Assembly (NCBI GenBank): GCA_008802785.1
Contig: VUYT01000001.1
Location: forward strand, 930,001 to 994,000
Length of the DNA: 64,000 nucleotides
Reading direction: 5' to 3'
Origin: Symmetrospora coprosmae
Taxonomy: Eukaryota; Basidiomycota; Cystobasidiomycetes; Symmetrosporaceae
Positions 45,664 through 57,543 of this stretch are shown here, piece after piece. Both the position numbers and the translations under genes were made by a program. Numbering within the stretch: the stretch's first letter is position 1; each line of letters starts with the position of its first letter. Under the pieces are notes generated by a model. The model saw only the letters and a list, made by a program, of their open reading frames with translations, was not told the DNA's origin and did no database searches.

Positions 45664-46227
45664 CCCTCCAACGCTGCGTCGCGACGGCAGGTGTAGCTTC
45701 TGCACGACAGAGACCAGTGTGCTGGATAGGATGCTATCGACAAGCGTTGATGAAATAGCTGCGTCGGTGCTTTCGAGCGGATTGAGCAGACAGAGAGAGC
45801 TCCTCGCTGGGGAAAGCTGCAGGCACAAGAATCCGACACCACCACGAAAAGAGCAGGCACCCCTTGCCCCAGCCTTACTTCCTCGCTGCGAGACGTCCTA
45901 TGCGCAGCAATGTGTACCGAAGCTGCGAACGTACCGTATAACATGTGCAGTTTCACCTGCAGTGTGCAGCATCGCGTGGCACAGGCCAAGCCGGCACCTG
46001 CTCGAGTCGATCGACTCGGTGGGTCAAGTCCGTTGCCGGCGAGGCCCACACGCAAAGCATGCAGCACACACCGAGCGCCTCTCTGCTTTGGACTGACTGC
46101 TACTTCTTTTTGCATCCGCGGCGACTCACGACCGTCTACTTGAGCTTAGAGCCTGCACTGCTGTCTTCTGCTGCTCCAGAGCTTTCCGCGACACGCTGTC
46201 CAGTGACGGCATCATCGAATCTCAAAC
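45664..46227. other. Divergent promoter region, U5-40K gene / RTA1-like gene
   Basis: About 560 bp. Open frames here overlap both strands without codon signature. The two promoters should lie here; no operator is recognised. Confidence 0.45.
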
Positions 46228-47528
46228 ATGACGAGCCGGTACCAGGGTCCGAGGAACCCAAGAAGACCGATACCTGATGGAGAAGCTGGCATATCAATTT
46301 ATGGGTGCATTCGGGCCTTCTTGCGCGATCTGTTAGCGGTCCGAGCCGCTCTGACCACGTCCTCGTAGATACACCCCAAGTCTGGCCCTGGCAATCGTAG
46401 GGGTCATTACCTTTGCGCTCGTCCTCGTTGCGCACGGCTTCTACTTTTTCAAGAGCAAGCGGACGAGAACTTTTCAGTTCTTCATGTGGCTCGGCTGCGT
46501 GAGCGGGACGGGCTTGTCGGAATTGCCGGGATGAGGACTGACAACCAGCATGACAGGCCATGGAAGTCGTGGGGTATGGCTTTAGAGCTAGCTCTTCTCA
46601 GAATCCTTTCGTCGTGATTCGTTTCGTCATTCAGGTGAGTGAACCGCGTAATATTTGAGAGGCGTGCGCTGACACCTTCTCTGGGCAACAGTACTTTATG
46701 ATTGTTTGCGTGCGTGACAGCCCAAACATGATCGCCTTCGCTTCACTGACATCATCAGCGAGACTAGGCCCCCGTCAACTTTACGACAGCCCTCTATCTT
46801 TCCCTATCTTCCGCTGTTTCGCGTTTGCGGGATCCGAGCATCCTTCCGCTAAGGCCGAAAGTTCTAGTTGCTAGTAAGTGCGATTAGGCGTATACATCGT
46901 GCTCATACTGACCGCCCCTGGCGTCAGCTTTCGTCATCATCGATGTCGTCACAACCGCGCTCCAGGTTCTTGGAGCAGCCTTCATCGGGGTGTCCGAGTC
47001 AGCTAGAGCAAGGGGCGACCAACCCTTCATCGAGACTGATGCCGCGAACAATATCCTCCTCGCCGGCCTGGCTATCCAGGTGGGAACTGGTTCCCTTCGT
47101 CGATAACGGAGCGACTGCTGACTGGCGCATTTCAACTCGAAGTGCTTCTTCTTCCTCATCTTCCTCGTCATTCTCGGCATGACTGCGCGGCGGAACGGGC
47201 GTCTTGGCGACGCTTCGGCGTCAAGGGAGAAAGGCAGTGGCATGTTACAGACCGCCGAAAGGATCCCGAGAAAGTTCATTACCATTCTCGCCATCACCTC
47301 TGCGCTTATCTGGGGCAGGACCATCTATCGGCTGGCGGAAACGGCAGAAGGTGCGGCAATCGGAGGCGTTCTCCGAATAGCGCTTACGTCTTTAAATCCA
47401 CAGGCGTCTTTGGCTACGCGTCAACGCATGAGTATCTGTTCGGAGTCTTTGAGTATGCGCCCGTCATTATCGCGCTGGGTATCTGGGCCGTCTTTCCGTT
47501 GTACAAGCTTCTGGATGCGCAAGAGTAA
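46228..47528 (+). CDS. RTA1-like seven-helix membrane protein, copy 1
   Basis: The first exon from the ATG at 46228 ends ISIYG and, by a phase-2 join, gives YGYTPSLALAIVGVITFAL, the hallmark RTA1 start of helix 1. Later exons: TFQFFMWLGC, AMEVVGYGFRASSSQNPFVV, CAPVNFTTALYLSLSSAVSR, TFVIIDVVTTALQVLGAAFI, NNILLAGLAIQ, FFFLIFLVILGMTARRNGR, ITILAITSALIWGRTIYRLA, and GYASTHEYLFGVFEYAPVII. The HE of the last loop is typical. The family includes lipid-flippase-linked and drug-resistance proteins (Rta1, Rsb1). Substrates are unknown here. A second member lies at 54630-55827. Confidence 0.83.
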
Positions 47529-48233
47529 TCAAGTCCTTCCATGCGGGCACTGCACAGGCTACCGTGTGTGCCGTGCTCTCGGCACTCCCTTTCTCTCCGT
47601 CCGTGCGCGAGGCAGCCTCGTGTCGATATTTGCCACTGACGGTGTGGGGAGACGGCCTGGGCACGCCGCGTCTGCTTCTGCTGTACTCACAGTCTATATC
47701 CACAATACTTCTTGACTTGGTACTTAATGATTGAGGAGGAAAGCGGACCCCCCGGAGCCGTTCTTCCATCCCTGACCGGCTCTGCGCCCTCAAAACACGA
47801 TAGCACATATGTTGCGGTAACGGAGATATGTTCTTTCAGTGCGTTATGTGCAGGAGAGCATACTTTCGTGTCGTTCTTCATCATTGCACACTTCCCGGCT
47901 GAAGCTTTCGCGTGTTTCGTGTCTTCCTTGAGGGACGGCTGGACTTCCGGACAAGATTGACTGCAGGGGCTGCAATACTGCTCTTTAGATCCTGGAAAGC
48001 GGCACACGTATTGCTTGAGTCCGTTGGATATGATTGATATATTAACATGTGTAAAAAGATGCCTCGCCGCCGAAGCTTCCTCCTTCCTGCTTCTACCGTC
48101 CCGCAGAAGCGGGGATGCCCACCAAGCTTACAATATTGGTCGAAAGATGCTGAAACTACGCATGGTGCTGCACAAGGATGTTACAAACTTGCCTGAGCAA
48201 AGAAAACGATACCATCGGAGCTGGCGTCGTTGT

Positions 48234-48259
48234 CTGGCCCAAAAATCTGGCCCAAAAAA
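48234..48259. repeat. Two tandem 13-nt units, CTGGCCCAAAAAW
   Basis: Two adjacent copies of CTGGCCCAAAAA(T/A), followed by a partial CTGGCG, lie about 45 bp downstream of the tRNA on its transcribed side. On the minus strand they give runs of five and six T. Confidence 0.8.
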
Positions 48260-48294
48260 CTGGCGGAGACCAAGGACTCCTTCACGAGCCCGGC

Positions 48295-48298
48295 AAAA
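48295..48298 (-). terminator. Pol III T-run after the tRNA
   Basis: TTTT on the transcribed strand starts four nt beyond the discriminator base. A stronger T6 run (48254-48259) lies further on as a possible back-up terminator. Confidence 0.6.
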
Positions 48299-48302
48299 GA
48301 GA

Positions 48303-48375
48303 TGAAGCTGACCAGTTTCGATCTGGCTACCTATGCCGTGTTAAGACATTGCTCTTCCAACTGAGCTACAGCTCC
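48303..48375 (-). tRNA. tRNA-Val(AAC)-like gene, no intron
   Basis: A 73-nt cloverleaf folds by hand on the minus strand. The acceptor GGAGCTG pairs with CAGCTTC (one G-T). The D-arm is GCTC-AGTTGGAA-GAGC after TA. The anticodon stem is ATGTC/GGCAT (one G-T pair), loop TTAACAC with anticodon AAC. The variable loop is AGGTA. The T-stem GCCAG/CTGGT closes loop ATCGAAA, and the discriminator is A. The anticodon loop TTAACAC equals that of yeast tRNA-Val(AAC). The T-loop begins A54 and reads ATCGAAA, as in eukaryotic initiator tRNA rather than elongator TTCRANN, which is odd. TTTT lies four nt after the end (48295-48298). It may be functional, diverged or a tRNA-derived relic. Confidence 0.78.
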
Positions 48376-49534
48376 GGGACATGATGTCGTGTCCACCCGT
48401 TACAAATATATAGACTTGCCACCTCCGCTCACCTCCCCTGTTTAATGACCCGCAATCAGAACGCGAAGCAGTTCAGTACTCAGGGGGACGTAGTATAATC
48501 CTGTGACAGCGGAGTCTACAGTACTAGCCTGGTTCGTGTAGCCACTATCCTCCCATGGTCGGGTCGGCTGCGGGGATCTGTGCCTGGTTCCTGTGCCTGG
48601 GACACGTGGGGACATGCCGCAACCCATACCGAAGGTCTGTTCCACCTGTACTCGCTGACGGGACAAGCAATACCTACTGCCCCTCTACTTTCGCCATTTC
48701 GCTGGCAGTGTACAACGGTACGCGCTACAAAGCAGTGTGCTACGCCACATACGCTGGTCTCCCTAAGGGCCCGTACGTAGGACAGCCATTGTACACCGCT
48801 GTTCAGTATTCGATATCCCTACTCCTTCTGTCCTCTTCCTTTGGCACCTGTACTTCATGTAGCTGCAAGGCTCATTCACCTCGCTCTCAGCATCCGCCGT
48901 GTGAGCTACACATCGGTGTTCTCTGGCCTCTTACTTACGTAGAAGGGCATCCTGTCCAAGTTGTTGTGGGGGAAATGTTCTGTAAGGCAAAGACTTACTG
49001 GAAGATTCAGTATCCGCGAAGCGCTGAAGCTGAGGAGAAATGGGGACCGCGGACCGAGGAGGCGATGGGGAAAGGTGGATACGAGGGGATTAGGGACGAT
49101 GAAGGGGGCCTCGAAAAGGGATGGACACGTCAGTATCAGTTTCGTGACTACATGAGCCCATGATACACGGGACCGTGAGTACTGTAGTGCATTGGCAAGA
49201 CCTTCGTGATGTCCGCACTTTCAGCCGTTCAACATGTCCCGATGGCGGGGGCATCCAACATCACCTCATCGAAACGTTTGTGGAGGGGTTTGGCTGGGAG
49301 GTGCATCATTCATTATCACATTCATGAACCTCTAGCTACTACATCAGTACTCTATTTATCGAGAAATGGTTGAGCGTGAGGAGGCCTCTGCGAGCTGTTC
49401 GCACGGAGAGGCTCACCGAGAAAGGCAAGCCGAGAGCGTGCCGGGCGCGCGATGGGGAGCAGCCCACTGTTTCAACCCCTTGAATCCAGATCCAGTCGAA
49501 ACAGCACGCAGCTCTGCGCACAACGACAAACGCA

Positions 49535-52500
49535 ATGTCGACGGAAGAGGGCGTGGACGTTGTGTACGGGGTGCACGCCTTTGAGGCAGAGAACCCGGAC
49601 GAGCTCAGCTTTGGAGCGGGAGAGCGGATTGTGGTGCTCGAGAAGGATGACCAGTATCAGGACGGGTGGTGGCAGGTGCGGCGAGCGGGCAGTCTGTACA
49701 GGCACGCCCTACATATATGAGCTGACCATGATCTCGCTCGCTTTGCTATTCTCGCCGCCCGCCCATTCACAGGGAGTCAACACCAAGGGAGAGCGGGGAC
49801 TGTTCCCTCAGACCTACACGCAGTCCTCCCCACCCACAGTAGTCACTTCAACTCCAGTCGTGGCCCAAGATGGCTTCACTGCGACGCCAGCAGCCGTGGA
49901 GAAGCCCCGCTCGCGCTCGCCCTCCCCGACACGGCCAGCAGAGACGCCTGAAATGCGAGCAACCATCGACGACATCCAGAGCCACCTGGACGGCATGTAC
50001 ATTGGCAAAGAGACGTCCGCAGTAGCCGCACTTCCAGGCACAGTCGCACCGGCTAGGGAGGAGAGCGAACCGAAAGCACTGGCCAGCGTTCCCGCGGCAT
50101 CCGACACTTCCTCCGTCGCATCAGCTTCAATCCGCGACGACGCGTCGAGCGTGCTGGACCGCGATCTGGAAGAGACAGAGACGTCCGGAGATATCATGGC
50201 CTCGCACGCCAAGGACAACCTCGCACGAAACATCCAGCTAGCCCAGGAACGCGAGGAGAAGAAGCGGGTCGCAGATGAGCGCGCACGCGAAGCCGAGAGG
50301 GAGCGGATGCGGATGGCTTCATCCCAGCCAGTGGAAGGCCTCGTCTTTTCGGACGAAAGCGATGCCGAGTCTGCTGTCGGCGACGAGAGCGATGGGGATG
50401 ACGACTCCATCTTCCCCACCAAGCGCCAGGTTGCAGAAGAGCGGGACACCTCGCAGTACGCATCTGTACCTCAGGACATTCAGGCCGAAGAAGCTTCCCG
50501 GACGCCGCAGCTAGGCTCAAGGGGCGACCGCACGTCCGTCTCGACTGCGACCGGTCTGCCGGCACCGCTAGCATCTCCAGCCGCGGCACAGACCACCGAG
50601 CAGCAGCCCCATTTCTACCTCGTCGATCGTCCCGCCCAGCTCGAGCACCAAGACTCTGATGCGCCGTCATCCTATCAGGCCACACCGCTGCAATCGCCGC
50701 CTGTCGCACAGGCACCCGAATCTGCAGTGTATGCAGCGTCGCCGTTAAACGACAGTCCCGAGGATGTCCTTGCACCACCTCCTGCAGCAGAGACGCACGC
50801 TGCAGCCGAGACAGAGCCTGCACCCACTTCACAGGCGATCACATCAGTCTCGCAGCCCACCAGGCACACTGGCGGTCGCAGATCCATCGATGCCGGTGTC
50901 GCTCCAGGAGAGGCAGGTCTCATCTCGCTCGTAGAGCAGGCAGCGACTTCGCCAGTTCCTGCAGCATACACGTTCCCTGCCCAGTCCCCTGCCCCGATAC
51001 AGACGGGTGCTCCACAGTATGCTGCCTACACTGCAACGCAGCACCAGCCAGCCAGCCCGCATCCTTCGAACGCCGCATCTTCCCGGCCTAGCAGCACGCT
51101 TGGGACTGCCTTCACTCCTGCCACCAGCGCACAAAACTACCTCGACTCGCCCAGGAGTGGAACGTTCGGCGGCTCGAGGAACTCGAACCAGTCCGACCCC
51201 CGCGACTGGTCCGTCGATCAAGTCGTAGAGTGGGGCCAATCGCGCAACTTTGATGCCTCCATCTTGGCCAAGTTCAGAGGTGGGTCTCTTCCTGCTTATG
51301 GTTTCGCCCAATGCTAATATCGTGGCACTACGAACAGAGCACGAGATCTCCGGAGACGTGCTACTCGACATGGACATCAACAGTCTCAAGGAGATTGACA
51401 TCATCGCTTTCGGTCCCAGAGCGCGCATCGCAAAGGCCATCAAGGATCTTCGAGCCCAGTTTGACATGAGCACCTCCCTATCCCCCAGTCTGTCCGGCTA
51501 CGACTCTGGACCGGGCTCACTCGCAGCCACATCGCCAGCTGTCAACAGCCTGCGCGAAGGAAGCTTTGCCCCGTCGTCAAGTCTGCCGACTACCTATGAG
51601 AGCGATGCTCAGACCACAAAGGCAACGACGTCGAAGCAAGCCCCTACAACACCCGACCTCGCCAGCTCGAGCGCAGCCAGCAATGTGCAAGACGACTATC
51701 TGCGCGGACTTGGACTGGGTCAGGCGAGCTCCTCGACGGCTGCTCCTTCGACTCGACAACCGAGCCAGGCGCCGAGCAGTCCGGCACCCTTTACGGAGAA
51801 TGTCGTACCTAAGCCGACAGACACGCCGAAGACCACAAGAACGAGACACACGACAGGAGGAACCGAGGACAGCTTTGAGACCGCGGAAGATATACGGGAC
51901 GAGGCTGCTAGCACGACTCCAAGCGATGTGAGCATTGCCGTGGAGGATTCTGAGGAATTTCGAGCTGACCAGCGCAGTTGAATCAGTCCACCGAGGCAGC
52001 TCCTCGTTCGGAGCGAAAGCCAAAGACCAGCCTCGGCAGCTTCCGCACTCGCGATAGGCAGAAGAGCTCTGGCCCTACTACATCTGCGGTCGGCAACTCG
52101 CCAGGCGGACCGACCAGCCCAGAGCTTGGCACAGACGGCGCCAAGTACGGCAAATCAGCTGGCCGCAACTTCTTCAGCAGCACACTCGGCAGATCCCGCA
52201 AGCCGCCTCCGACATACACGGGCGAGTCTTCCGCGACGCCGGCTGCCACCTCGACAACCTCAGCCGAGAAATCGTCTGGCATGCAGAGGAGCCCGTCCTC
52301 AAACACCGGCAATCGGCTTTCGGCTCGACTGTTTGGCATTGGAAACAATCAGAGCGGTACGGGCCAGACTAGCAGCGCCACCGGCAGCGGTCATGAGCGG
52401 GGCAAGCGAAGTATCTCCCTACCCTTGGAGGCAGGCGCACCGGTCAAGAGCCCCACCATCCCCGAAGAGGCCGTGGCGGCTCCAGTCAGCAGCGCCAGAA

Positions 52501-54182
52501 ATACGCCGAGACCCTCAGCGCCTCTGGCTCGAGGCTCTCGCGACGCCGTGCCGACTGCTGCCGCCGCGATCACCCCTGCCGCTGGTGCGCTCGCAACTAC
52601 TAGCGTTGGCGTCAGAGCTGTTGACAAGATTGGAGATGCCGACTATGCCGGCTACCTCCGGAAGCGCAGCGATCGCTACAATTCGTGGAAGGAGCGTTAT
52701 CTGGTGCTCAAGGGCACGTACCTCTACGTGCTCAAGTCGCCTACAGAGGACAAGGTTAAGCACTATATCAACCTCGTCGGGTACAGATTCGTCTCGGACG
52801 GTAGTGTTGGCAGTGGGCTGGGCGATCGCGGACGGTACGGCTTCAAGGCCACGCACCCCACCGAACAGACGCACTACTTTAGCTCGGGCGATAGCGTCAC
52901 TACACGCAACTGGATGAAAGCCTTCCTGAAGGTCACCATCGGCAGGGACTATTCAGGTAACTCATCCCGTTACTGGGTATCTTCGAGGCACGCTGACTGA
53001 ATCGCGCTCTCCATGCCTCGCAGCTCCCGTTACATCCTCGAGCAACATCAAGACCATACCACTGTCTGTCGCCCAGTCTATGAACCCACCGCCGCGTCCT
53101 CCCTCGCCGACTTCTGCCGTTAGGGTCCAGAAGGCCAGCCTAACAAGCAACCCGAACACGCTTTCGGCTACCGACGCTGCCAAGCTCATGGGGGCGTCCG
53201 TGCTACCGGCTTCGGGCGCGATGGACAGAGGAGCGTCCATGCAGTCTAACGGCAAGAGCCCACCGGTCTCGCCAAATAAGAGGAAGAACAGCTCGTTCCT
53301 CCCGCCTCTCAAGAGCAGCCAGCGCAAGAAGCCAGTCAGCGAGGATTATACCGACCCTAAGCGTTCACCTGTGAGTGTCAGCTAGTGTTGCTTTCCTTAG
53401 GACCTCTTCTAATCGCAAGAGATCGGCACGCAGACCACGGCTTTCGGCAACTTCGACGAGCGGCCGCCTTCGAGCCTTGGCAAGAATGAGCGGAGGTCTT
53501 CCTGGTACGGCAAAGCTCTCGGTGGAGGCAGCTCGTCCGTCTCGCCCAAGGCCAGCATGGACAACCCCTCTTTCAGTCCAAACAGCAGCATCGGTCCGGC
53601 GGCAGGTCAGGGGCAGAGCAATACGCTCTCACCTGTCCTGAGCGGAGTGGCAGCAGGCAGTCCACAAGGAGTGGATAGGCGACCATCCGCCATGTCGACA
53701 TTCACGATGAATCCGTCGCAGGAACTGCTCGACTGGGTGAATGACCATTTGCCCAACGGCACGGCCAAAGCGTTCGAGTGGTCCGACATGAGCAGTGGCC
53801 GTATCTACACCAGGCTTGTAGAGCATCTTGGCGGCAAGAAGTCCGGCATTGAGGAGGCCGCATTTGACAAATTCCGGCCTCTTCAGCCTGGACGTACGCC
53901 GGACATGGAGTGAGTTGGAGCCCACTGGTCACCTCCGTTGACGGCTTGCTGACCTTCGTCTACCTTAGCTATATCGACACACTCTTCCGATGTTTCGATT
54001 TCCTGCTTGATCGGGGCGTCAAGGTGGGTGGCACTATAAGTGCGAGCGTATACGATCGCAACGACTGAATGCGTTCCCTTTCCGCGCAGACCGACGACGT
54101 TAGCATTAACGACTTGATGACGGGCAATCAGCCTCATCTCATCAAGCTCGCAGAGATCATTCGGACACGGTTTGAAACCTAG
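49535..54182 (+). CDS. Boi-type polarity scaffold: SH3, SAM, PH and C-terminal CH-like domain
   Basis: Starts MSTEEGVDVVYGVHAFEAEN. The SH3 domain continues DELSFGAGERIVVLEKDDQY and, after an intron, GVNTKGERGLFPQTY. A long Ser/Thr/Pro/Ala-rich linker follows. The SAM domain is WSVDQVVEWGQSRNFDASIL then EHEISGDVLLDMDINSLKEI. The PH domain is ADYAGYLRKRSDRYNSWKER then YLVLKGTYLYVLKS, ending NWMKAFLKVTIG. The last 110 residues resemble a calponin-homology fold (ELLDWVNDHLPNGTAKAFEW, YTRLVEHLGGKKSG, then YIDTLFRCFDFLLDRGVKTD). Boi1/Boi2 bind Bem1, Cdc42 and phospholipids at bud or hyphal tips to promote exocytosis. The intron near 51930-51975 (GTGAGC, CTGAC, CGCAG) joins PSD to LNQSTEAAP. Confidence 0.88.
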
Positions 54183-54629
54183 ACGATCGCTGCTCCATAC
54201 GGACTCAGACTGCAAATCCGCCGCTTGTAGGGCAATACTAATGGAATCCTTGGGGCATTGTAGAGCGACCTTGTGTCTGGTCGTTAGATATGTCGACTGT
54301 CTTGTGGAATCGTTGGAATCACTCAATCCCCCACGGGAAGGCAGCCCGGCTTCGTTAGAACCACGACGGCTTTACCTGGACCGGTCAGCGCTTAGCACTG
54401 ACTAAAAAAGTGTCTAGGTTGCGAACAGATCCAGTCGCATTGCAATCTCTGGCATCCGGTTCGGAAAGCTCACGAGGCAAAGGTGCTCCCGACATGCGAG
54501 ACTGAGTCTCAGATGACGCCGCTCAGGGATCTACGCGTGTCTCACCTGGGCAAGTGCGGACGACACGGCTAACATGGATGCGACAGCCTGAAGCAAATTC
54601 TAGATATCATTGCGAGTGACCGAACGCTA
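54183..54629. other. Convergent 3' region, Boi-type gene / RTA1-like copy 2
   Basis: About 450 bp of 3' UTR-type sequence from both sides. No gene seen. Confidence 0.45.
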
Positions 54630-55827
54630 TCATGCGGCATGCTTCTCGCTGACCTCCCCTGAAGTTTTTGCCTTGCCTTGAGTACGCATAGGAGGGAAAG
54701 CCCATCCCGGATGGAAGACAGTCATGGCAGTTGTGGCAAGGAGGATGAAGCTGTACAGCGAATCTTAGCGGCATCGCACAGCGCGGTACAAAGCCCGAAC
54801 TCACGCTCCGTCCAGAACGAGAAAAGTTACTTCATCCCGCATCAGCGGACCTCCCCAACCTTGAGCGAGCTCGGGAATACTGAAAGAGCACGAGAACAGT
54901 CAGTACATAGAGGCAGGCTCTCCACGCACGGGTCTGTCTCACCGGTAGCAGCATCGCACAAGGATACCGAGGTAGCCAATTGTGCAGGCAACAGCGAAGT
55001 ACCGGAAATTGCGGATGAAGTGCACTCCGTAAAGTTCCCGCAGCGCAGCAGTGTCTATCGTATGCCGGTTCTTCCAGGTCCGCATGCCGTACTCGGCCGT
55101 CACGATTCCGAACAGGACGAGCTGTGCGACTTGAAGCGCGATGCCCGCCAGCCTGGGTGTGCAGCTGCATCAGCGCTTTTGTCCGCGGCACATTCGCATC
55201 AAGAGGCTCACATCATGTTATTGCCTGATGTGAACATGCTGGGATCGTCAGACTATCGGGCAGGATAGTCAGCAAGTCGGCCTGCCCGTGAATCAGGGAT
55301 GTGGCTCACGCTAGCCAGACCGCCACCAGCTGCCTGAAGTAGAATCGCAAAGACGTCGAGGCCGATGAAGAGCCAAGTGTACCATTTCGCCGGAATGCGC
55401 GAATACTGGGTGCCGAAGGTCAGGACGACGTATTTGAGGACCAGATCGATCCCACCGCTGATGAACGAGGGTCCGAGGATCAGGCAGACGATCTGCATGC
55501 GGAAACCACCTTGGTCCCAGACATTGTGATACCTGTGGTTGGAAGCGTCAGGGTCACTTGTCACCGCATCAGAAGCTGGTAGCGCAGCGAAGGCGCGCAC
55601 ATGATGATACGTCCGCCGTAGCCGATGGTCTCCAGCAGGCTACCGATCAGCAGCGCAATAAGCCATGTCCATGTTCGATATCGGATGCTCAGGTACAGCT
55701 GTCCGAGTGTGCATAGTGCGAACGCGCTGAGGAAGAAGGCGTTGGCGCCGAGGTTGGGCCGGTATCCGTACGTTGTCGCCTCAACCGGGCACAGAGCCGA
55801 GACGGCATCGCAGGTCGAGAAGGACAT
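54630..55827 (-). CDS. RTA1-like seven-helix membrane protein, copy 2
   Basis: The start at 55827 reads MSFSTCDAVSALCPVEATTY, then GYRPNLGANAFFLSAFALCT. Exons continue: WTWLIALLIGSLLETIGYGG, FRMQIVCLILGPSFISGGID, the IPAKWYTWLFIGLDVFAILL region, GNNMMLAGIALQVAQLVLFG, VHFIRNFRYFAVACTIGYLG, RIPELAQGWGGPLMRDEVTF, LVLDGAFILLATTAMTVFHP. The QG-x2-G and HPG motifs near the end are classic RTA1 features. The family includes Rsb1 and Rta1, linked to export of long-chain bases and azole resistance. It is only weakly like copy 1 at 46228, so the two are old paralogues, not a recent duplication. It diverges from the ThuA-like gene. Confidence 0.85.
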
Positions 55828-56396
55828 GAGATAGTGTACTTATGGTGGAACGCGAAGGGCCTCCGAAGCCGAAAGCGATCCTTCAAACAGCTTTCGGTGG
55901 TTCATGCCGTCATACTTGGCGCCGCGCAGACCGTTTGCCGAAACTTTCGATATCCTGTGAACAGGCATCGAATTGTATTCGGAGCTCAGTAGGTACGGTA
56001 CTCGAGTGCACGCTTCTGCAGGCGCTTGCATGAAGCTCGCAGGTCTGAAGGAAGGTCGCTTGCTGCTCCTCTCTCCAGGGAGGTTTTGCCACCGACACAT
56101 CCTCGGCTCGGGTGAATTCCGCTTGTTCAATTGCAAGGCATGCCGACCCTTCCACCTTGCGCTCTTGGTGCTTGTTTGTTTTTGCTGATGAGCCAAAGTG
56201 GCATGTGACGAAGACGAAGGCACAGCGCAGGACAAGACAGGAGGCTGTGGGCCGCATTGGCCGCATCCTGCTCGTTCGAGTGACACAGACTTGCTCGCCG
56301 CGCTAAGAGTGGGCAGTTTGAGGAAGTCGAGGTCAAGGGACGTCAAGGACAGGGTCTCCTTCGTGCCGATTGACTGTCGCACGCATTCTTGATACC
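55828..56396. other. Divergent promoter region, RTA1-like copy 2 / ThuA-like gene
   Basis: About 570 bp. A 180-codon minus-strand frame at 55840-56382 has no recognisable motif and I do not call it. A signal-peptide exon of the ThuA-like gene might lie here. Confidence 0.4.
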
Positions 56397-57543
56397 ATGT
56401 CGCTCAACAGCAGTCTCGCTCTACCGACGCTCTTTCCGAACACTTCCCTGCTCGTCTATTCGCGGACTGAGGTCAGCGCGGGTCAAGCTCGGGCCTTCCC
56501 CTGGCGCAGGGCTGATGAGTCTCGTCTCGTCTGTAGGGATACCGCCACGACAGCATCCCCGTAGCGCAAGATTCGCTCCGCACGCTGGGCTACAATGCCA
56601 CGTTCACCGAAGATGCCGAGCTGTTCTCGAACCTTGCAGCGCTCGAGACATACTCCGCCATAGTCTTCCTCTCTACCACATCTGAGGTCCTGCACACGGA
56701 CCTGCAGAGGCACAACTTTGAGCAATACCTCGTGAACGGAGGCGGCCTAGTCGGCATACACTCGGCAACGGACACGCTGCAAAGCAGCCCTTGCTACGGG
56801 GCTGCCATCGGTGCACGCTTCCAGCGACACCCCGAATTTCAGAACGCCACATTTCGGGTTCTCAATAGCTCACATCCGTCAACGGAGGAGCTACCTGAGC
56901 TCTGGCGCTTCCCGGATGAGGTCTATAATTTTCAGAGCGACCCGCGGCGCACGAACGTATCTGTGCGTACAATCATATTGTATGGCAATGCGATTCGAGG
57001 CTGATAAGATGTTACAGCTCCTCCTGACCGTGGATGACGAGTCATACTTCGACAACTTCAAGCAAGGACCGGGAGGACCTCAGGGAAATCCCCATCCCAT
57101 AGCCTGGTACAGAGACGGTGGCGTCCCTCTAGGCCAAAGCCTGACGATTACGAATGTGCCCAGTGCCAACGGCACCTGGGGCGCTCCACCAGCTTTCGAG
57201 ATGCCTGGCCGGATGTGGTGAGTTCGGTCAATCTGCCTTCCCTAACAGCCTTGTGCTCACCTTGCTGTCTCTCAGGTACACGAGCTTGGGTCACGGGAGC
57301 GAGATCTGGCGCGACCCAATCTTTCAGTCCCACATCCGCGGCGGGATCGACTGGGTGCTTGCCAATGGTACGATGCCAGAGCGGCCGGCAGCACCTGTCG
57401 ACAATTCGACGCTGGCAGCCACGCCTTCTCGGGACGGGCCGGCGGTCGCCAGCCCAACATCTGCTGGCGTGGCCTCCTCGGCAAAGAGCACCTTGGCCGG
57501 GCTTCTCATGCTAGCCCTAGCCGGCTCCGCCCTCTTACTGTAG
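56397..57543 (+). CDS. ThuA-like (class I amidotransferase-like fold) protein with a C-terminal GPI-type tail
   Basis: From the ATG at 56397: SLLVYSRTE joined by an intron to GYRHDSIPVAQDSLRTLGYN, then AELFSNLAALETYSAIVFLS, FEQYLVNGGGLVGIHSATDT, RFQRHPEFQNATFRVL, HPIAWYRDGG, and a final YTSLGHGSEIWRDPIFQSHI, then RGGIDWVL. The GYRHDSI, GG-G-VGIHSATDT, RVFYTSLGH-like and GIDW motifs are those of ThuA-like domains. A Ser/Thr/Pro-rich stretch leads to the hydrophobic C-terminus (STLAGLLMLALAGSALLL), which looks like a GPI-anchor signal. No signal peptide is visible at this start, so an upstream exon or an unconventional N-terminus is likely. The enzymatic role is unproven. Confidence 0.78.

Larger units (their letters stand above)
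47529..49534. other. Gene-poor 2-kb region containing a tRNA-like gene
   Basis: Less GC-rich than the flanks, for example around 48030-48060. The only supported gene is the tRNA at 48303-48375. A 202-codon open frame at 48555-49163 and a 106-codon minus-strand frame at 47687-48007 show no domain, signal peptide or convincing start, and I do not call them. A short tandem repeat lies at 48234-48259. Confidence 0.5.

Noticed and set aside
47687-48007. 106-codon Cys-containing frame on the minus strand
   Set aside because: No signal peptide and no recognisable cysteine spacing. Not enough to call a small secreted protein.
48555-49163. 202-codon open frame on the + strand in the gene-poor region
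   Set aside because: No domain, odd composition, no homology I recognise and no supporting splice or start context. Probably chance in non-coding DNA.
54678-55268. 196-codon + strand frame
   Set aside because: It is antisense to RTA1-like copy 2, whose exons, splice sites and helices explain the region.
55840-56382. 180-codon minus-strand frame between RTA1-like copy 2 and the ThuA-like gene
   Set aside because: No motif. Overlaps the expected divergent promoters.
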